NCBI RefSeq assembly: GCF_011745145.1
Contig: NZ_CP050191.1
Location: forward strand, 2,900,296-2,964,295
DNA length: 64,000 nt
DNA from: Mycobacterium sp. DL440
GTDB lineage: Bacteria; Actinomycetota; Actinomycetes; Mycobacteriales; Mycobacteriaceae
Direction of reading: 5' to 3'
The notes under the pieces are model-generated. The model made no database searches. It saw only the letters and a list, made by a program, of their open reading frames with translations, and had not been told where the DNA came from. This document shows, piece by piece, positions 26,692 through 36,751 of this stretch (position 1 is its first letter; each line of letters opens with the position of its first letter). The translations under genes and the position numbers were made by a program.

Positions 26692-28263
26692 ATGGACGCC
26701 ACCGTCACCGGCTTGTCCCGCTACGCCGGAGCCGAACTGCGTGATCAGACCTTCAAGCGCTGGGTGCGCAGTGCGGCCGTGGTCAGCGCCGGTGGCGGCG
26801 GGATAGTCGGCGCCTTCCTGGCCTTCGCGGCCCCCATCGTGTTGAGCCCGGCCGACACTCAGCGCCTGTTGATGCGCGGCGGCACCGTACTCATCGTGTT
26901 CCTGGCTGTCGCGGTCCCGGTGATGATGCGGGTACGGCGTCACCGGTTCGCCGCCGGCACCGCCTGGCTCAGTGAGAACCGTCCACCCACTCCACGGGAA
27001 CAGCGGATGACGCTGGGCGCCTCCGGGGAGGCGGTGCGGTTGTCGGCCGCGGTGTGGGGTGTCGGTGCGGTGGTCTTCGGGTCTCTGGCGCTGAGTCAGC
27101 AGGTGTCCACCGCGGTGTACATCTTCAGCGTGGTGGCGCTTGGCGGCATCTCGACGAGCGCGGTCTGGTATCTGATCGTCGAGCGGGTCATGCGGCCGGT
27201 GTCGGCTCGTGCCCTCGACGGCATCGCCTCGGACCGGCGATTCGGGCCGACGGTCGGGCGCAGGCTCGTGATGGCCTGGCTGCTGGCCACCGGGGTTCCG
27301 CTGTTCGGCGTCGCCGTATTGGCGGTCGGCTACCTCGCCGACGTCGGCTTCCGGGCTCAACGCACCTTCGCGGCCATCCTGATTCTGGTGGCGGTGGCAA
27401 TCGTGGTGGGACTGTTCGCGATCCTGATCGCCATCCGGTCGGTCACCGAACGGGTCACCGCGCTGCGCCGCGCCCTGGCCCAGGTTCAGGCCGGTGACTT
27501 CCGTGCACGGGTCGAGGTCGACGACGCCAGCGAGATCGGGCGGCTGCAAGCCGGTTTCAACACGATGACGGCAGGCCTGGCCGAACGGGAGCGCATCCGC
27601 GACGCCTTCGGAACCTATGTGGATCGCGATGTGGCCGAACACATTCTGTGTGCCGCCGGGTCGGTGGAGGCTCAGGAGGTAGACGTCACCCTGATGTTCG
27701 TCGACGTCCGGGGATTCACCACGCTCGCCGAGCGGTTGCGGCCCACCGAGGTGGTCACCACGCTGAACCGGCTGTTCGAGCGGATCGTGCCGATCGTGCA
27801 CGACCACGGCGGCCATGTCGACAAGTACGCGGGCGACGGCCTGATGGCCGTGTTCGGCGCGCCCCGGCACCAGGACCGTCACGCTGACGACGCGCTGGGC
27901 GCCGCATTGCAGATCGCCGCCGCCGTGCACGACGAGTTCAGCGGCACGCTATCGGTGGGCGTCGGACTGAACTCCGGGCCGGTCGTGGCCGGAAATGTCG
28001 GTGGCGCAGGCCGTTTGGAGTTCTCCGTGATCGGCGACGCGGTGAACATCGCCGCCCGGGTGGAAACCGCGACCCGCCAGACCGGCGACACGGTGCTGCT
28101 CACGGCTGCCACATTGAGTCAACTCACCAGGGACCAAGGCGATTTCGAGGCGCGCCCGGGGCTGGCCCTCAAGGGCAAGACCAATCCGGTGGCCGTGTAC
28201 GCCCCGGCGTTTCAGCGCGCGCCGTACTCCAGGGGCGGTTCCGACGAATCGACTTTGCCGTAA
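26692..28263 (+). CDS. membrane-bound HAMP-type class IIIb adenylyl cyclase
   Basis: The 523-residue protein starts at ATG 26692. It has about six transmembrane segments (to about 245), a HAMP domain (about 245-300) ending in a linker GTYVDRDVAEHIL, and a class III cyclase domain (about 330-500). Catalytic residues are present: Asp338 and Asp382 for metals, Lys378 for adenine, and Asn452 and Arg456 for the transition state. The second purine-specifying position is Ser445, seven residues before Asn452. This Thr/Ser instead of Asp marks class IIIb, so ATP is the expected substrate. The architecture is that of mycobacterial Rv1318c-Rv1320c/Rv3645-type cyclases. Its 3' end overlaps the convergent kinase C-terminal fragment by 52 bases. 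Confidence 0.9.
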   Translation: MDATVTGLSRYAGAELRDQTFKRWVRSAAVVSAGGGGIVGAFLAFAAPIVLSPADTQRLLMRGGTVLIVFLAVAVPVMMRVRRHRFAAGTAWLSENRPPTPREQRMTLGASGEAVRLSAAVWGVGAVVFGSLALSQQVSTAVYIFSVVALGGISTSAVWYLIVERVMRPVSARALDGIASDRRFGPTVGRRLVMAWLLATGVPLFGVAVLAVGYLADVGFRAQRTFAAILILVAVAIVVGLFAILIAIRSVTERVTALRRALAQVQAGDFRARVEVDDASEIGRLQAGFNTMTAGLAERERIRDAFGTYVDRDVAEHILCAAGSVEAQEVDVTLMFVDVRGFTTLAERLRPTEVVTTLNRLFERIVPIVHDHGGHVDKYAGDGLMAVFGAPRHQDRHADDALGAALQIAAAVHDEFSGTLSVGVGLNSGPVVAGNVGGAGRLEFSVIGDAVNIAARVETATRQTGDTVLLTAATLSQLTRDQGDFEARPGLALKGKTNPVAVYAPAFQRAPYSRGGSDESTLP

Positions 28264-28858
28264 CTGCTGATGGTGAGTCCGTCGGGCCCAACCTCATAGC
28301 GTGCACCGTCGGCGGGGTTGGTGGCCACGAAGCCGTTGCCGGACCGTTCGGCGGTGGGGATCTGGAGATTGGCGCCGTCGCTGAGGCGCTCACCGCGGTA
28401 GGAGAAGGAGTCAGGGCCGCTCTGGCAGATCACCGCCAGTGAGGACGCGGTCCGGATCACCGCGGCGGGGGTGGTTCCCTCGAGGCAGCGCGCGGTGTGG
28501 TCGACGAAGCCCTGCTCGTCGGTGCCGCTGACGTCGGCCGTCGCCGAACCGGCCTTGGTGGTGCTCGTCGGCGCTTCGGATGTCGAGCTCGGCGGGGACG
28601 GTACGGCCAGCGTCTCGCGGGTGGAGGCACCATCGCCGCCACTCGCCAGAACTGCGGCCAGCACGGCGGCGATCCCGAACAGCCCCACCGACACCACGAT
28701 CAGGATGAGCTGGGCCCGGCTGAACCGCGGCTTGCGGGCCGGGGCCTGCGGTACCTGAGGTGGGGGCGGCGCCGGCGGATACGGGGTGAATCCGGTGTGC
28801 TCCGGGTTCGGGTAGATCGAGGAGAACTCGCGGGTGCCCGGCGGGTGCGGATGTGGTG
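28212..28858 (-). CDS. C-terminal part of a receptor Ser/Thr kinase: Pro-rich juxtamembrane, one membrane span, extracellular domain
   Basis: The frame reads without interruption from the adapter junction at 28858. A Pro-rich juxtamembrane segment (TPYPPAPPPPQVPQAP), a basic stop-transfer RKPRF and a transmembrane helix (LILIVVSVGLFGIAAVLAAVL) come first. Then come a Ser/Thr linker and an extracellular domain of about 115 residues with two cysteines (in TARCLEG and AVICQSG). This is the organisation of PknE/PknF-like mycobacterial kinases downstream of the kinase domain, and the kinase domain itself lies just across the adapter sequence on the same strand. A GTG at 28697 would be an artificial start of this fragment. 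It lacks its N-terminus only because of the assembly artefact. The stop overlaps the cyclase gene's 3' end by 52 bases. Confidence 0.75.
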
Positions 28859-29012
28859 CTGTGGCTTATACACATTTGAAGGTGCCGACGAAGAGGATAG
28901 TGTAGTTCACGGTGGGCGTAGTGTATGTGATGTCTCGCTGTATGTTGATGACGGACTGTAGTGTACTAGACTACGTGTATGTGTGTGTGTTAGTTATGTG
29001 TATAAGGGACAG
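28859..29012. other. Illumina Nextera adapter sequence embedded in the assembly (not genomic)
   Basis: Positions 28859-28877 match the Tn5 mosaic end CTGTCTCTTATACACATCT at 16 of 19 bases. The next 14 bases match the i5 adapter GACGCTGCCGACGA at 12 of 14. Bases 28892-28899 are AGAGGATA, exactly the reverse complement of the Nextera i5 index TATCCTCT (S503). GTGTAG and a degraded P5 sequence follow. At the other end, 28994-29012 match the inverted mosaic end AGATGTGTATAAGAGACAG at 16 of 19. The middle is TG-rich, low-complexity sequence unlike the GC-rich flanks. The block separates two parts of one kinase gene. The adapter sequences are recalled from general knowledge. Confidence 0.93.
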
Positions 29013-29858
29013 GGGGCGGGCGGCACCACCCGCCGCGCGGGCAGCCTTGGCCAGTTCACCAGCACTGGAATAGCGGTCCACGGCGTCCTTGGCCATCCCC
29101 TTGGCGACGACCTCGTCGAATGCGCGCGGTATGCCGCGGCGCATGATGCTGGGCCGCGGCGCCGGAGTGAACATGTGCGCACTCATCAGTTGGCGCAGAT
29201 CACCGGTCTCGAACGGTGGCCGGCCGATCATCATCTCGTAGAGCAGGCAGGTCAGCGCATAGACGTCGGCGGCCGGTCCGACCGGGCCACCGGAGAACCG
29301 CTCGGGTGCCATGTAGGCGCTCGACCCGATCAGCACGCCCGTCATCGTGACGCTGGCCTCACCCCCGACGTGAGCGATACCGAAATCCACCAGGTAGGCG
29401 AAGTCGTCCGGGGTGAGCAGCACGTTCTCCGGTTTGATGTCGCGGTGCACCAGGCCGTCGGCGTGCGCGGCGTCCAGCGCCGCGGCCACCTGCGTGACGA
29501 TGGCGGTGGCACGTCCCGGAGTGAGCGGGCCGTTGGTCCGCAGCAGTTCCTTGACGCTGGCGCCGTCGACCAGGCGCATGTCGATGTACAGGACGCCGTC
29601 GATCTCGCCGAAATCGTGCACCGGGATGACGTGGGGTTCCTGCAGCCGCGCCGCGACCCGGGATTCACGCCGGAACCGCGCCTGAAAGCTCGCGTCGGCG
29701 GCGATCTCGGTGCGCAGCAGCTTGACCGCCACCATGCGTTCCTTGACCGTGTCGTAGGCGCGGTACACCTCACCCATTCCACCGACACCGATGAGCGATT
29801 TCAGCTCATACGGCCCGAACCGGGTGCCGAGGCGCGAGGCACCGGGAGGCGGCGTCAT
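28971..29858 (-). CDS. Ser/Thr protein kinase, N-terminal kinase domain (gene broken by adapter insertion)
   Basis: Residues 1-282 are genuine; the last 14 codons (from about 29012 down) are adapter-derived. The kinase domain is complete in its key motifs: glycine loop GVGGMGEVY (24-32), Lys46 in VAVKLL, HRDIKPEN with catalytic Asp140, DFG at 158-160, activation segment ending in MAPERF, and the C-lobe Arg in DAVDRYSSAGEL. It belongs to the mycobacterial Pkn family (PknE/PknF-like). A ribosome-site-like AAAGGA precedes the ATG. The continuation of the gene, with membrane span and external sensor domain, is at 28212-28858. Part of the linker between the two may be missing from the assembly. 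Confidence 0.88.
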   Translation of the reverse strand: MTPPPGASRLGTRFGPYELKSLIGVGGMGEVYRAYDTVKERMVAVKLLRTEIAADASFQARFRRESRVAARLQEPHVIPVHDFGEIDGVLYIDMRLVDGASVKELLRTNGPLTPGRATAIVTQVAAALDAAHADGLVHRDIKPENVLLTPDDFAYLVDFGIAHVGGEASVTMTGVLIGSSAYMAPERFSGGPVGPAADVYALTCLLYEMMIGRPPFETGDLRQLMSAHMFTPAPRPSIMRRGIPRAFDEVVAKGMAKDAVDRYSSAGELAKAARAAGGAARPLSLIHITNTHTYT

Positions 29859-29958
29859 TGCACGATCCTTTCAGCCCTCCCCGACTGTCGACGGTCCGCC
29901 GACCGTGCCGCACCGGCGCGGCGCATCGGGGTCCGGTGACGAGGATATACGTGCGCCG

Positions 29959-31215
29959 TCAGCCGAACGACGAGTGCGGGGCCCCCATGCCCGGGTCGAT
30001 CTTCGTCGGCCCCGAGACCGACGGCGCGATCGGGAAATCGAAGATCGCCGTCGGGATGTACACCGTCGCACAGGCATTCGGGATATCGACCACGCCGGAC
30101 AGGCGCCCCTCGATGGGTGCCGCACCCAACAGCAGGTACGCCTGCTCGGGGCTGTAGCCGAATTTCGTCAGATACTCGATCGCGTGCAGGCAGGCCCGCT
30201 GGTAGGACAGGTGCGAGTCCAGGTAGCGCTGCTCACCGTCGAGGGTGACAGAGGTGCCGGAGAAGGCGATCCATTCGGAGTACTGCGGATCGGTATTGCC
30301 GGGCATGAATATCGCGTTCTCGCTCACCCCGTAGGTCTCCATGCCGCCGGGGATGACGTCGACGCGCAGGTCGATGAAGCCGCCCATCTCGATGGCACCG
30401 CAGAAAGTGATCTCACCGTCGCCCTGCGAGAAATGCAGGTCGCCGACCGAGAGGTTCGCCCCGTCGACGTACACCGGATAGAACACCCGACTGCCCTTGG
30501 TGAGGTTCTTGATGTCCTGGTTGCCGCCGTTCTCCCGCGGCGGCGCGGTGCGGGCGGCCTCGGCCGCGGCCAAGGTGGCGGCGTCCCCGGTCAGCCCGCC
30601 GAGGATCGCGTCGCGCGGCTCCGGCGGCAGGGCCAACGGCGGCACCCGGTCGGGGTCGGTGGCGATCAGTGCCGCCTCACGGGTGTTCCACTTCGCCAGC
30701 AGGCCGGTCGAGGGTGCGGTGCCCATCAGCCCGGGGTGCACGATGCCGGTGAACTCCACGTGCGGGACATGGCGTGAGGTGGCCTTCTGACCGGAGAAGT
30801 CCCAGATCGCCTTGTAGGCGTCGGGGAACTGATCGGTGAGGAACCCGCCGCCGTTGAGCTTGGGAAAGATGCCCGTGTAGCCCCAGCCCTGGCCGGCCAG
30901 CGGCCCGGAGTCCTCTTGCGGGATGGGGCCGACGTCGAGGATGTCGACGATGAGTAGATCGCCCGGTTTGGCGCCCTCGACGGCGATCGGGCCGGAGAGC
31001 ACGTGCACCGTCGTCAGCGGTGCGTTGAGGATGTCGTCGGCCGAATCGTCGTTGACGATGGCACCGTCGAACCACTCACGACAGTGCACCCGGAACGAGT
31101 CACCCTGCTTGACCGTCACCGCCGCCGGGATGTCGGGGTGCCACCGGTTGTGGCCCAGCTTCTCCTGATCGGTGAACTTCTTGGTCGAGTCGAGGGGAAA
31201 TACGAGTTCAGGCAT
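29959..31215 (-). CDS. fmdA: formamidase (FmdA/acetamidase family)
   Basis: The 418-residue protein starts at ATG 31215, which has a strong GGAGGA site 6 bases upstream; the frame can be extended upstream but without support. Family motifs include PELVFPLDSTKKFTDQEKLGHNRWHPDIP at the start (a hallmark of formamidases), the HCREWFDGAIVNDDSADDI segment, GVVHPG-like TGIVHPGLMGTAPS near 195, and GDLHFSQGDGEITFCGAIEMGG near 290. The enzyme hydrolyses formamide (or acetamide) to ammonia and the acid, so it serves nitrogen assimilation. It is 19 bases downstream of fmdB in the same direction; the two form an operon. Confidence 0.93.
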   Translation of the reverse strand: MPELVFPLDSTKKFTDQEKLGHNRWHPDIPAAVTVKQGDSFRVHCREWFDGAIVNDDSADDILNAPLTTVHVLSGPIAVEGAKPGDLLIVDILDVGPIPQEDSGPLAGQGWGYTGIFPKLNGGGFLTDQFPDAYKAIWDFSGQKATSRHVPHVEFTGIVHPGLMGTAPSTGLLAKWNTREAALIATDPDRVPPLALPPEPRDAILGGLTGDAATLAAAEAARTAPPRENGGNQDIKNLTKGSRVFYPVYVDGANLSVGDLHFSQGDGEITFCGAIEMGGFIDLRVDVIPGGMETYGVSENAIFMPGNTDPQYSEWIAFSGTSVTLDGEQRYLDSHLSYQRACLHAIEYLTKFGYSPEQAYLLLGAAPIEGRLSGVVDIPNACATVYIPTAIFDFPIAPSVSGPTKIDPGMGAPHSSFG

Positions 31216-31234
31216 TGATCCTCCTTCACAGAAT

Positions 31235-31519
31235 TCAGGGACGGGGCAACTTCTGATGGAGCGGGTTGGTGGTGACTTTCTGCCCCCGGCCACCGGATGG
31301 CGGTGCGGCCACCACTGCGGGACGGTCGGCCGACGTGCGTGTCGCGTCCTGAAGCGCCATGGCGGTCGAGGCGCCGCGGCCCAGGTTCGGCGAGGAGATC
31401 ATTCGGCGGGCGGCCGCGCCGCAACTGGGGCAGTCGATGACGTCCGGACGCCCGCTCATCGAATACATCTTTTTCGTCACGCCGCAACCGGACGCACAAC
31501 GAAATTCGTAGAGAACCAA
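31235..31519 (-). CDS. fmdB: FmdB-family zinc-ribbon protein
   Basis: The 94-residue protein has a TTG start preceded by GAGGAA and begins VLYEFRC, very close to the MPLYEYRC start of FmdB proteins. Four cysteines (residues 8, 12, 29, 32) in CxxxC and CPSC form the zinc ribbon, and the Gly/Pro/Ser-rich tail is disordered. FmdB has been proposed to regulate formamidase expression. It directly precedes fmdA, as in other bacteria. Confidence 0.88.
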   Translation of the reverse strand: MVLYEFRCASGCGVTKKMYSMSGRPDVIDCPSCGAAARRMISSPNLGRGASTAMALQDATRTSADRPAVVAAPPSGGRGQKVTTNPLHQKLPRP

Positions 31520-31728
31520 CAGATTTCCTCACGGGTCCGAAGGCGGAAACGACATATGCGACGTTACCCATACGTGCCGATCTTGGCGCGCCGATTCGGG
31601 GACATTCGGCACCGGACGCAGGAACGCCGGCCGACCCTTCCCTGCCGCATCCGACTGGGGCAGCGCGTCCTGCGGTAGCTTCACGCAGACGTGCCCGAAA
31701 ACCAGTCGGCAGATCCTGAGGATGTCTC

Positions 31729-33663
31729 GTGAATGACGTCAAACCGTTCTCACCCTCGATCGACTGGAGTTCGGAGCTACTGCACTCGCTGTGGTGGCTG
31801 GCGCAGGCCTGGACCATCACCGCGGTCTGCACGCTGGCCGTGCTGGTCTTGCTCGCCCGTTTCACCACGTGGGGTCGGCAGTTCTGGGCCGTCACCGGTG
31901 CCTACTTCACCGGGCGCCACAGTCTCAAGCCGTGGCTGATCTTGTCCGCGATGTTGCTGTCGGTGATCATCGGCGTCCGGTTGTCGGTGTTGTTCAGCTA
32001 CCAGACCAACGACCTGTTCACCTCCGCGCAGATCGCGGTCCAGGGTTTGGCCACCGGCAACGACGAGGTGAGAGACTCTGGCATCAGGGGGTTCTGGATC
32101 GCGCTGCTCACCTTCTCGGTGCTGGCCGCGATCCTCGTCACCCGAGTGATGGTCGACCTGTTCATGACGCAGCGCTTCATGCTGGCCTGGCGCACCTGGC
32201 TGACCGACCGGCTCACCGGTGACTGGCTCGACGGCCGCGCCTACTACCGGTCCCGGTTCATCGACCAGACCATCGACAACCCGGATCAGCGCATCCAGTC
32301 CGACGTCGACGTGTTCACCGCACTGTCGGGCCCACAGCCCAATACCCCGCACCAGACGAGCAACGGCACGCTGCCCTTCGGCGCGATCTCGGCGATCGTC
32401 TCGGTCGTGTCGTTCACCTCGATCCTGTGGAACCTCTCGGGTGACCTCAATGTCTTCGGCGTCGACGTACCGCGGGCGATGTTCTGGTCGGTGTTCGTCT
32501 ACGTCGCATTCGCCACCGTGATCGCGTTCGCGCTCGGCCGACCACTGATCCGGCTGTCGTTCAACAACGAAAAGTTCAACGCTGCATTCCGTTACGCATT
32601 GGTACGCCTGCGCGACGCCGCCGAGTCCGTCGCGCTCTACCGCGGCGAGAAGGTCGAGCGGTCACAGCTGCGGGAACGCTTTGCCGCCGTCGTCACCAAC
32701 TACAAGCACTTCGTCAACCGGACCATGGCCTTCACCGGCTGGAATCTGTCGATGAACAACATCATCATTCCGCTGCCGTGGATGCTGCAGGCCCCGCGGT
32801 TGTTCACCGGTCAGATCCAGCTCGGAACCGTCAGCCAGTCGGTGTCCGCCTTCGGTGCCATCCAGGACGCGTTGTCGTTCTTCCGCAACTCGTACGACAC
32901 CTTCGCGGGCTACCGGGCGTCGATCATCCGTCTGCATGGGCTGGTTGCCGCCGACGAGCAGAGCCGGGAACTGCCCAAGCTGGATGTCGCGGATCTCGCC
33001 ACGGACACCGACAGCCTCGTCGAGCTCGGCGACGTCGAGGTACGCAACCCGGCCGGCGAGCAGTTGATCGACGATCTCAGCCTGTCCCTGGCCGCCGGCG
33101 AGGCGATGATCATCACCGGCAAGTCGGGCACCGGCAAGACCACGCTGCTGCGCAGCATCGCCCAGTTGTGGCCGTACGCCTCAGGTTCGGTGCGTTGCCC
33201 GCAGGGCGACAACGAGACGCTGTATCTGTCGCAGGTTCCCTACATTCCGTTGGGTGATCTACGGACCGTGGTGTCCTACCCGCACCAGCCCGGGGAGTTG
33301 CCCGACACGGCGCTACAGGATGCGCTGCTCGCGGTCGCGCTGCCGCGCTATGTCGACCGGCTCGACGAGGACGCCGATTGGGCCAAGGTGCTCTCCCCCG
33401 GCGAGCAGCAACGCGTCGCGTTCGCCCGGGTACTGCTGACCAAACCCAAGGTGACGTTTCTCGACGAGGCGACCTCGGCGCTCGACGAACCGCTGGAGTT
33501 CATGATCTACAGCCTGATCCGCCGCGAACTGCCCGACACCGTGCTGGTCAGCGTCACCCACCGCTCCACGGTCCATCGCCACCACAACACCCACCTGGAA
33601 CTGCTCGGTGACGGCCAGTGGCGCCTGGGCCGCGTCGACGACATCGAACCAGTCGGCGTGTAG
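31729..33663 (+). CDS. bacA: BacA/SbmA-type ABC transporter with fused ATPase (vitamin B12/hydrophilic solute type)
   Basis: The 644-residue protein has a GTG start. The N-terminal 400 residues are the SbmA/BacA-type membrane domain (ABC_membrane_2 family) with [24 protein letters not shown] and [12 protein letters not shown] motifs. The C-terminal ATPase has Walker [10 protein letters not shown] (464-472), signature LSPGEQQR (555-562) and Walker B VTFLDE (575-580). Length and organisation match M. tuberculosis Rv1819c (639 residues), which imports vitamin B12 and other hydrophilic compounds. It stands alone upstream of an mmpL gene in the same direction, 143 bases apart. Confidence 0.9.
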   Translation: MNDVKPFSPSIDWSSELLHSLWWLAQAWTITAVCTLAVLVLLARFTTWGRQFWAVTGAYFTGRHSLKPWLILSAMLLSVIIGVRLSVLFSYQTNDLFTSAQIAVQGLATGNDEVRDSGIRGFWIALLTFSVLAAILVTRVMVDLFMTQRFMLAWRTWLTDRLTGDWLDGRAYYRSRFIDQTIDNPDQRIQSDVDVFTALSGPQPNTPHQTSNGTLPFGAISAIVSVVSFTSILWNLSGDLNVFGVDVPRAMFWSVFVYVAFATVIAFALGRPLIRLSFNNEKFNAAFRYALVRLRDAAESVALYRGEKVERSQLRERFAAVVTNYKHFVNRTMAFTGWNLSMNNIIIPLPWMLQAPRLFTGQIQLGTVSQSVSAFGAIQDALSFFRNSYDTFAGYRASIIRLHGLVAADEQSRELPKLDVADLATDTDSLVELGDVEVRNPAGEQLIDDLSLSLAAGEAMIITGKSGTGKTTLLRSIAQLWPYASGSVRCPQGDNETLYLSQVPYIPLGDLRTVVSYPHQPGELPDTALQDALLAVALPRYVDRLDEDADWAKVLSPGEQQRVAFARVLLTKPKVTFLDEATSALDEPLEFMIYSLIRRELPDTVLVSVTHRSTVHRHHNTHLELLGDGQWRLGRVDDIEPVGV

Positions 33664-33737
33664 CGCCTGTTGGCGGCGGCTGGCGGCCTATCGCCATACC
33701 TCCGTCTGGTAAGACGGGTGGGAACGACACCACGTAG

Positions 33738-33756
33738 TAAGGTAAGCCTTCGCACA
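33738..33756 (+). promoter_or_regulatory. candidate IdeR/DtxR iron box upstream of mmpL
   Basis: TAAGGTAAGCCTTCGCACA matches the DtxR/IdeR consensus TWAGGTWAGSCTWACCTWA at 15 of 19 positions. The first 13 are all matched, while the right half is degenerate. It is 50 bases before the mmpL start codon. Siderophore exporters MmpL4/MmpL5 are iron-responsive in mycobacteria, so the position makes sense, but the weak right arm leaves doubt. Confidence 0.4.
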
Positions 33757-33806
33757 ATGCCCGACCGCTGCATCGTGCTCACCCCACCGACCACCAAGGG
33801 TTCCTG

Positions 33807-36662
33807 ATGGCCGATTCCAGAGCCCCCCACACCGGGGTTGCTCGATGGATCCGTCGACTCGCCATTCCGGTGATTGTCGGCTGGATCGCCCTCCTCGCGT
33901 TTCTGAGCGTGACCGTTCCCCCGCTCGAGGTGGTCGGCCAGATGCGCTCGGTGTCGATGAGCCCCGACGAGGCACCGTCGGTGATCGCGATGAAGCGCGT
34001 CGGCAAGGTGTTCGACGAGTTCCACTCCGACAGCTCGGCGATGATCGTGCTGGAGGCCCAAGGGGACGGGGCCAAGCTCGACGCTGATGCCCACCGGTTC
34101 TACAACGACATGGTCGACCGGCTCGAGGCCGACAAGAAGCACGTCGAGCATGTCCAGGATTTCTGGGGCGACCCGCTGACCGAGGCCGGCGCCCAGAGCA
34201 ATGACGGCAAAGCCGCTTACGTGCAGGTGTATCTCGCCGGCAACATGGGCGAGTTGCTGGCCAATGAATCGGTGGAAGCCGTCCAGAAGCTGATCGCGGA
34301 GCTGTCGCCGCCGCCGGGCCTCAAGGTGTACGTCACCGGACCCACCGCCCTGGCGGCCGATCAGCAGATCTCCGGCGACCGCAGCGTCAAGATCATCGAA
34401 GGCGTCACGTTCCTCGTCATCATCACGATGCTGCTGCTGGTGTACCGGTCGATCATCACGGTGCTCCTGGTGCTGGCGATGGTCGTGATCGAGCTGTCGG
34501 TGGCCCGCGGGTTCGTCGCATTCCTGGGCTATCACAACCTGATCGGCCTCTCGACCTTCGCGACACAGCTTCTGGTCACGCTCGCGATCGCCGCGGCCAC
34601 CGACTACGCAATCTTCTTGATAGGCCGATATCAGGAAGCCCGCAGTGTGGGCGAGGACCGCGAACAGGCCTATTACACGATGTTCCATGGCACCGCCCAC
34701 GTGGTGCTCGGCTCCGGTATGACAATCGCCGGGGCGACATTGTGTCTGCATTTCACCCGGTTGCCCTATTTCCAGACCCTCGGTATCCCGATGGCCGTCG
34801 GTATGACCGTCACGGTGCTGGCGGCGTTGACGCTGGGACCCGCGGTCATCACGGTGGCCAGCCGGTTCGGCAAGGTGCTCGAGCCCAAACGTGCCATGCG
34901 CATCCGTTTCTGGCGTCGGCTGGGAGCCTTCGTGGTCCGCTGGCCGGGTCCGGTGCTGCTGGGCACCATCCTGCTGTCCTTGGTCGGTCTGCTGACCCTG
35001 CCGGGCTACCGGACCAATTACAACGACCGCAACTATCTGCCGACCGATCTGCCTGCGCAGGAGGGTTACGCCGCGGCCGACCGGCACTTCTCGGCGGCGA
35101 AGATGAACCCCGAGCTGTTGCTCATCGAAACCGATCACGACGTCCGCAATTCCGCGGACTTCCTGGTGATCGACAGGATCGCCAAGAAGATCTTCGAGGT
35201 GCCCGGGGTCGGGAGCGTGCAGGCCATCACCCGCCCGCAGGGTGAACCGCTGGAGTTCAGCACCATTCCCGCTCAGATGAGCATGGGTGGGGTCATGCAG
35301 ACCATGAACCGCAAGTACCTCACCGACCGCGCCGACGACATGTTGCTGCAGGCCGACGAGATGCAGAAGACCATCAACACGATGGATCAGATGATCACGC
35401 TGATGGTGGAGATGAGCTCCATCACGCACAACATGGTCGGCAAGATGGACACGATGGTCGTCGACGTCAAGGAACTCCGGGACCACATCTCCGATTTCGA
35501 CGACTTCCTGCGCCCGCTGCGCAATTACCTGTACTGGGAACCGCACTGCTACGACATCCCGGTCTGCTGGTCGATGCGCTCGGTGTTCGACGGCCTCGAC
35601 GGTGTCGACGCCCTGACCGACAGCATCCAGGAACTGATGCCGGACATGCACCGGCTCGACGCCCTGATGCCGCAGATGGCCACGATGATGCAGCCGCAGA
35701 TCGAGACGATGCGGACGATGAAGACGATGATGCTGACCATGTACCAGACCCAGAAGGGTCTGCAGGATCAAATGGCAGCGATGCAGGACAACCAGACCGC
35801 CATGGGCACGGCGTTCAACGACTCCAAGAACGACGACACTTTCTATCTGCCGCCGGAGATCTTCAACAACGCCGACTTCAAACGCGGTATGAAGAGCTTC
35901 ATCTCCCCCGACGGAAAAGCGGTGCGCTTCATCATCTCTCACGAGGGTGACCCGCTGACGCCCGAAGGCATCGGACTCATCGACGGGATCAAGCTGGCCG
36001 CCAAGGAGGCCATGAAGAACACGCCGTTCGAGGGTTCCAAGATCTACATGGGCGGTACCGCGTCGGCCTTCAAGGACATGCAGGAGGGCAACAACTACGA
36101 CCTGATCATCGCCGGGATCTCGGCGATGTGCCTGATCTTCATCATCATGCTGATCATCACGCGCAGCCTGGTAGCCGCCGCGGTGATCGTCGGTACCGTA
36201 CTGGTGTCGCTGGGAACCTCGTTCGGATTGTCGGTTCTGGTGTGGCAGCACCTGTTGGGTATCGAACTGCACTTCATGGTGATGGCGATGGCGGTGATCG
36301 TGCTGTTGGCCGTCGGCGCGGATTACAACCTGCTGCTGGTGGCGCGACTCAAAGAGGAATTGCCCGCGGGTATCAACACCGGCATCATCCGGGCCATGGG
36401 CGGCAGCGGATCGGTGGTGACCGCGGCGGGACTGGTGTTCGCGTTCACCATGATGTCGATGGTCGTCAGCGAGATGATCGTGGTCGCCCAGGTGGGCTCG
36501 ACGATCGGGCTCGGCCTGCTGTTCGACACCCTGGTGATCCGGTCGTTCATGACACCGTCGATCGCGGCCCTGATGGGCCGCTGGTTCTGGTGGCCGCAAC
36601 TGGTGCGTCAGCGCCCGGCGCGCGGTGTGGTGGCGCGAGCGATGGAGCGCACCGGCCGCTGA
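33807..36662 (+). CDS. mmpL: MmpL-family RND transporter (MmpL4/MmpL5-like, with methionine-rich coiled-coil insertion)
   Basis: The 951-residue membrane protein has 12 predicted spans and two large periplasmic parts. The proton-relay Asp-Tyr pairs are present in both halves: Asp266-Tyr267 ([11 protein letters not shown]) and Asp839-Tyr840 ([12 protein letters not shown]). Residues of about 490-690 in the second periplasmic loop form long Met-rich helices ([48 protein letters not shown]). This is the extended coiled-coil domain found in MmpL4/5 siderophore exporters. No mmpS gene precedes it; the neighbour is the BacA-like gene. Substrate (siderophore or lipid) cannot be told. An IdeR-like site upstream supports an iron-related role. 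Confidence 0.9.
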   Translation: MADSRAPHTGVARWIRRLAIPVIVGWIALLAFLSVTVPPLEVVGQMRSVSMSPDEAPSVIAMKRVGKVFDEFHSDSSAMIVLEAQGDGAKLDADAHRFYNDMVDRLEADKKHVEHVQDFWGDPLTEAGAQSNDGKAAYVQVYLAGNMGELLANESVEAVQKLIAELSPPPGLKVYVTGPTALAADQQISGDRSVKIIEGVTFLVIITMLLLVYRSIITVLLVLAMVVIELSVARGFVAFLGYHNLIGLSTFATQLLVTLAIAAATDYAIFLIGRYQEARSVGEDREQAYYTMFHGTAHVVLGSGMTIAGATLCLHFTRLPYFQTLGIPMAVGMTVTVLAALTLGPAVITVASRFGKVLEPKRAMRIRFWRRLGAFVVRWPGPVLLGTILLSLVGLLTLPGYRTNYNDRNYLPTDLPAQEGYAAADRHFSAAKMNPELLLIETDHDVRNSADFLVIDRIAKKIFEVPGVGSVQAITRPQGEPLEFSTIPAQMSMGGVMQTMNRKYLTDRADDMLLQADEMQKTINTMDQMITLMVEMSSITHNMVGKMDTMVVDVKELRDHISDFDDFLRPLRNYLYWEPHCYDIPVCWSMRSVFDGLDGVDALTDSIQELMPDMHRLDALMPQMATMMQPQIETMRTMKTMMLTMYQTQKGLQDQMAAMQDNQTAMGTAFNDSKNDDTFYLPPEIFNNADFKRGMKSFISPDGKAVRFIISHEGDPLTPEGIGLIDGIKLAAKEAMKNTPFEGSKIYMGGTASAFKDMQEGNNYDLIIAGISAMCLIFIIMLIITRSLVAAAVIVGTVLVSLGTSFGLSVLVWQHLLGIELHFMVMAMAVIVLLAVGADYNLLLVARLKEELPAGINTGIIRAMGGSGSVVTAAGLVFAFTMMSMVVSEMIVVAQVGSTIGLGLLFDTLVIRSFMTPSIAALMGRWFWWPQLVRQRPARGVVARAMERTGR

Positions 36663-36751
36663 TGGTTCTGGCGGCCCTCCGCGCCGCGTAGTGTCTACGA
36701 CATCGGGACCACACCAAGGTGGCTCAGGCTCACTCCATCGAGGTGTCACGC

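Noticed and set aside
28900..28995. TG-rich repeat that might be read as a microsatellite, Z-DNA or AT-rich island
   Set aside because: It lies between two Nextera mosaic ends and follows an exact index sequence, so it is adapter-derived.
28859..29012. Tn5-type transposon ends flanking an insertion
   Set aside because: The mosaic ends are those used in library preparation and are accompanied by the i5 adapter and index. No transposase or target duplication is present.
31520..31728. Possible riboswitch in the gap between fmdB and bacA
   Set aside because: I looked for a cobalamin or guanidine riboswitch pattern and saw no recognisable conserved elements. The gap only holds two divergent start regions.
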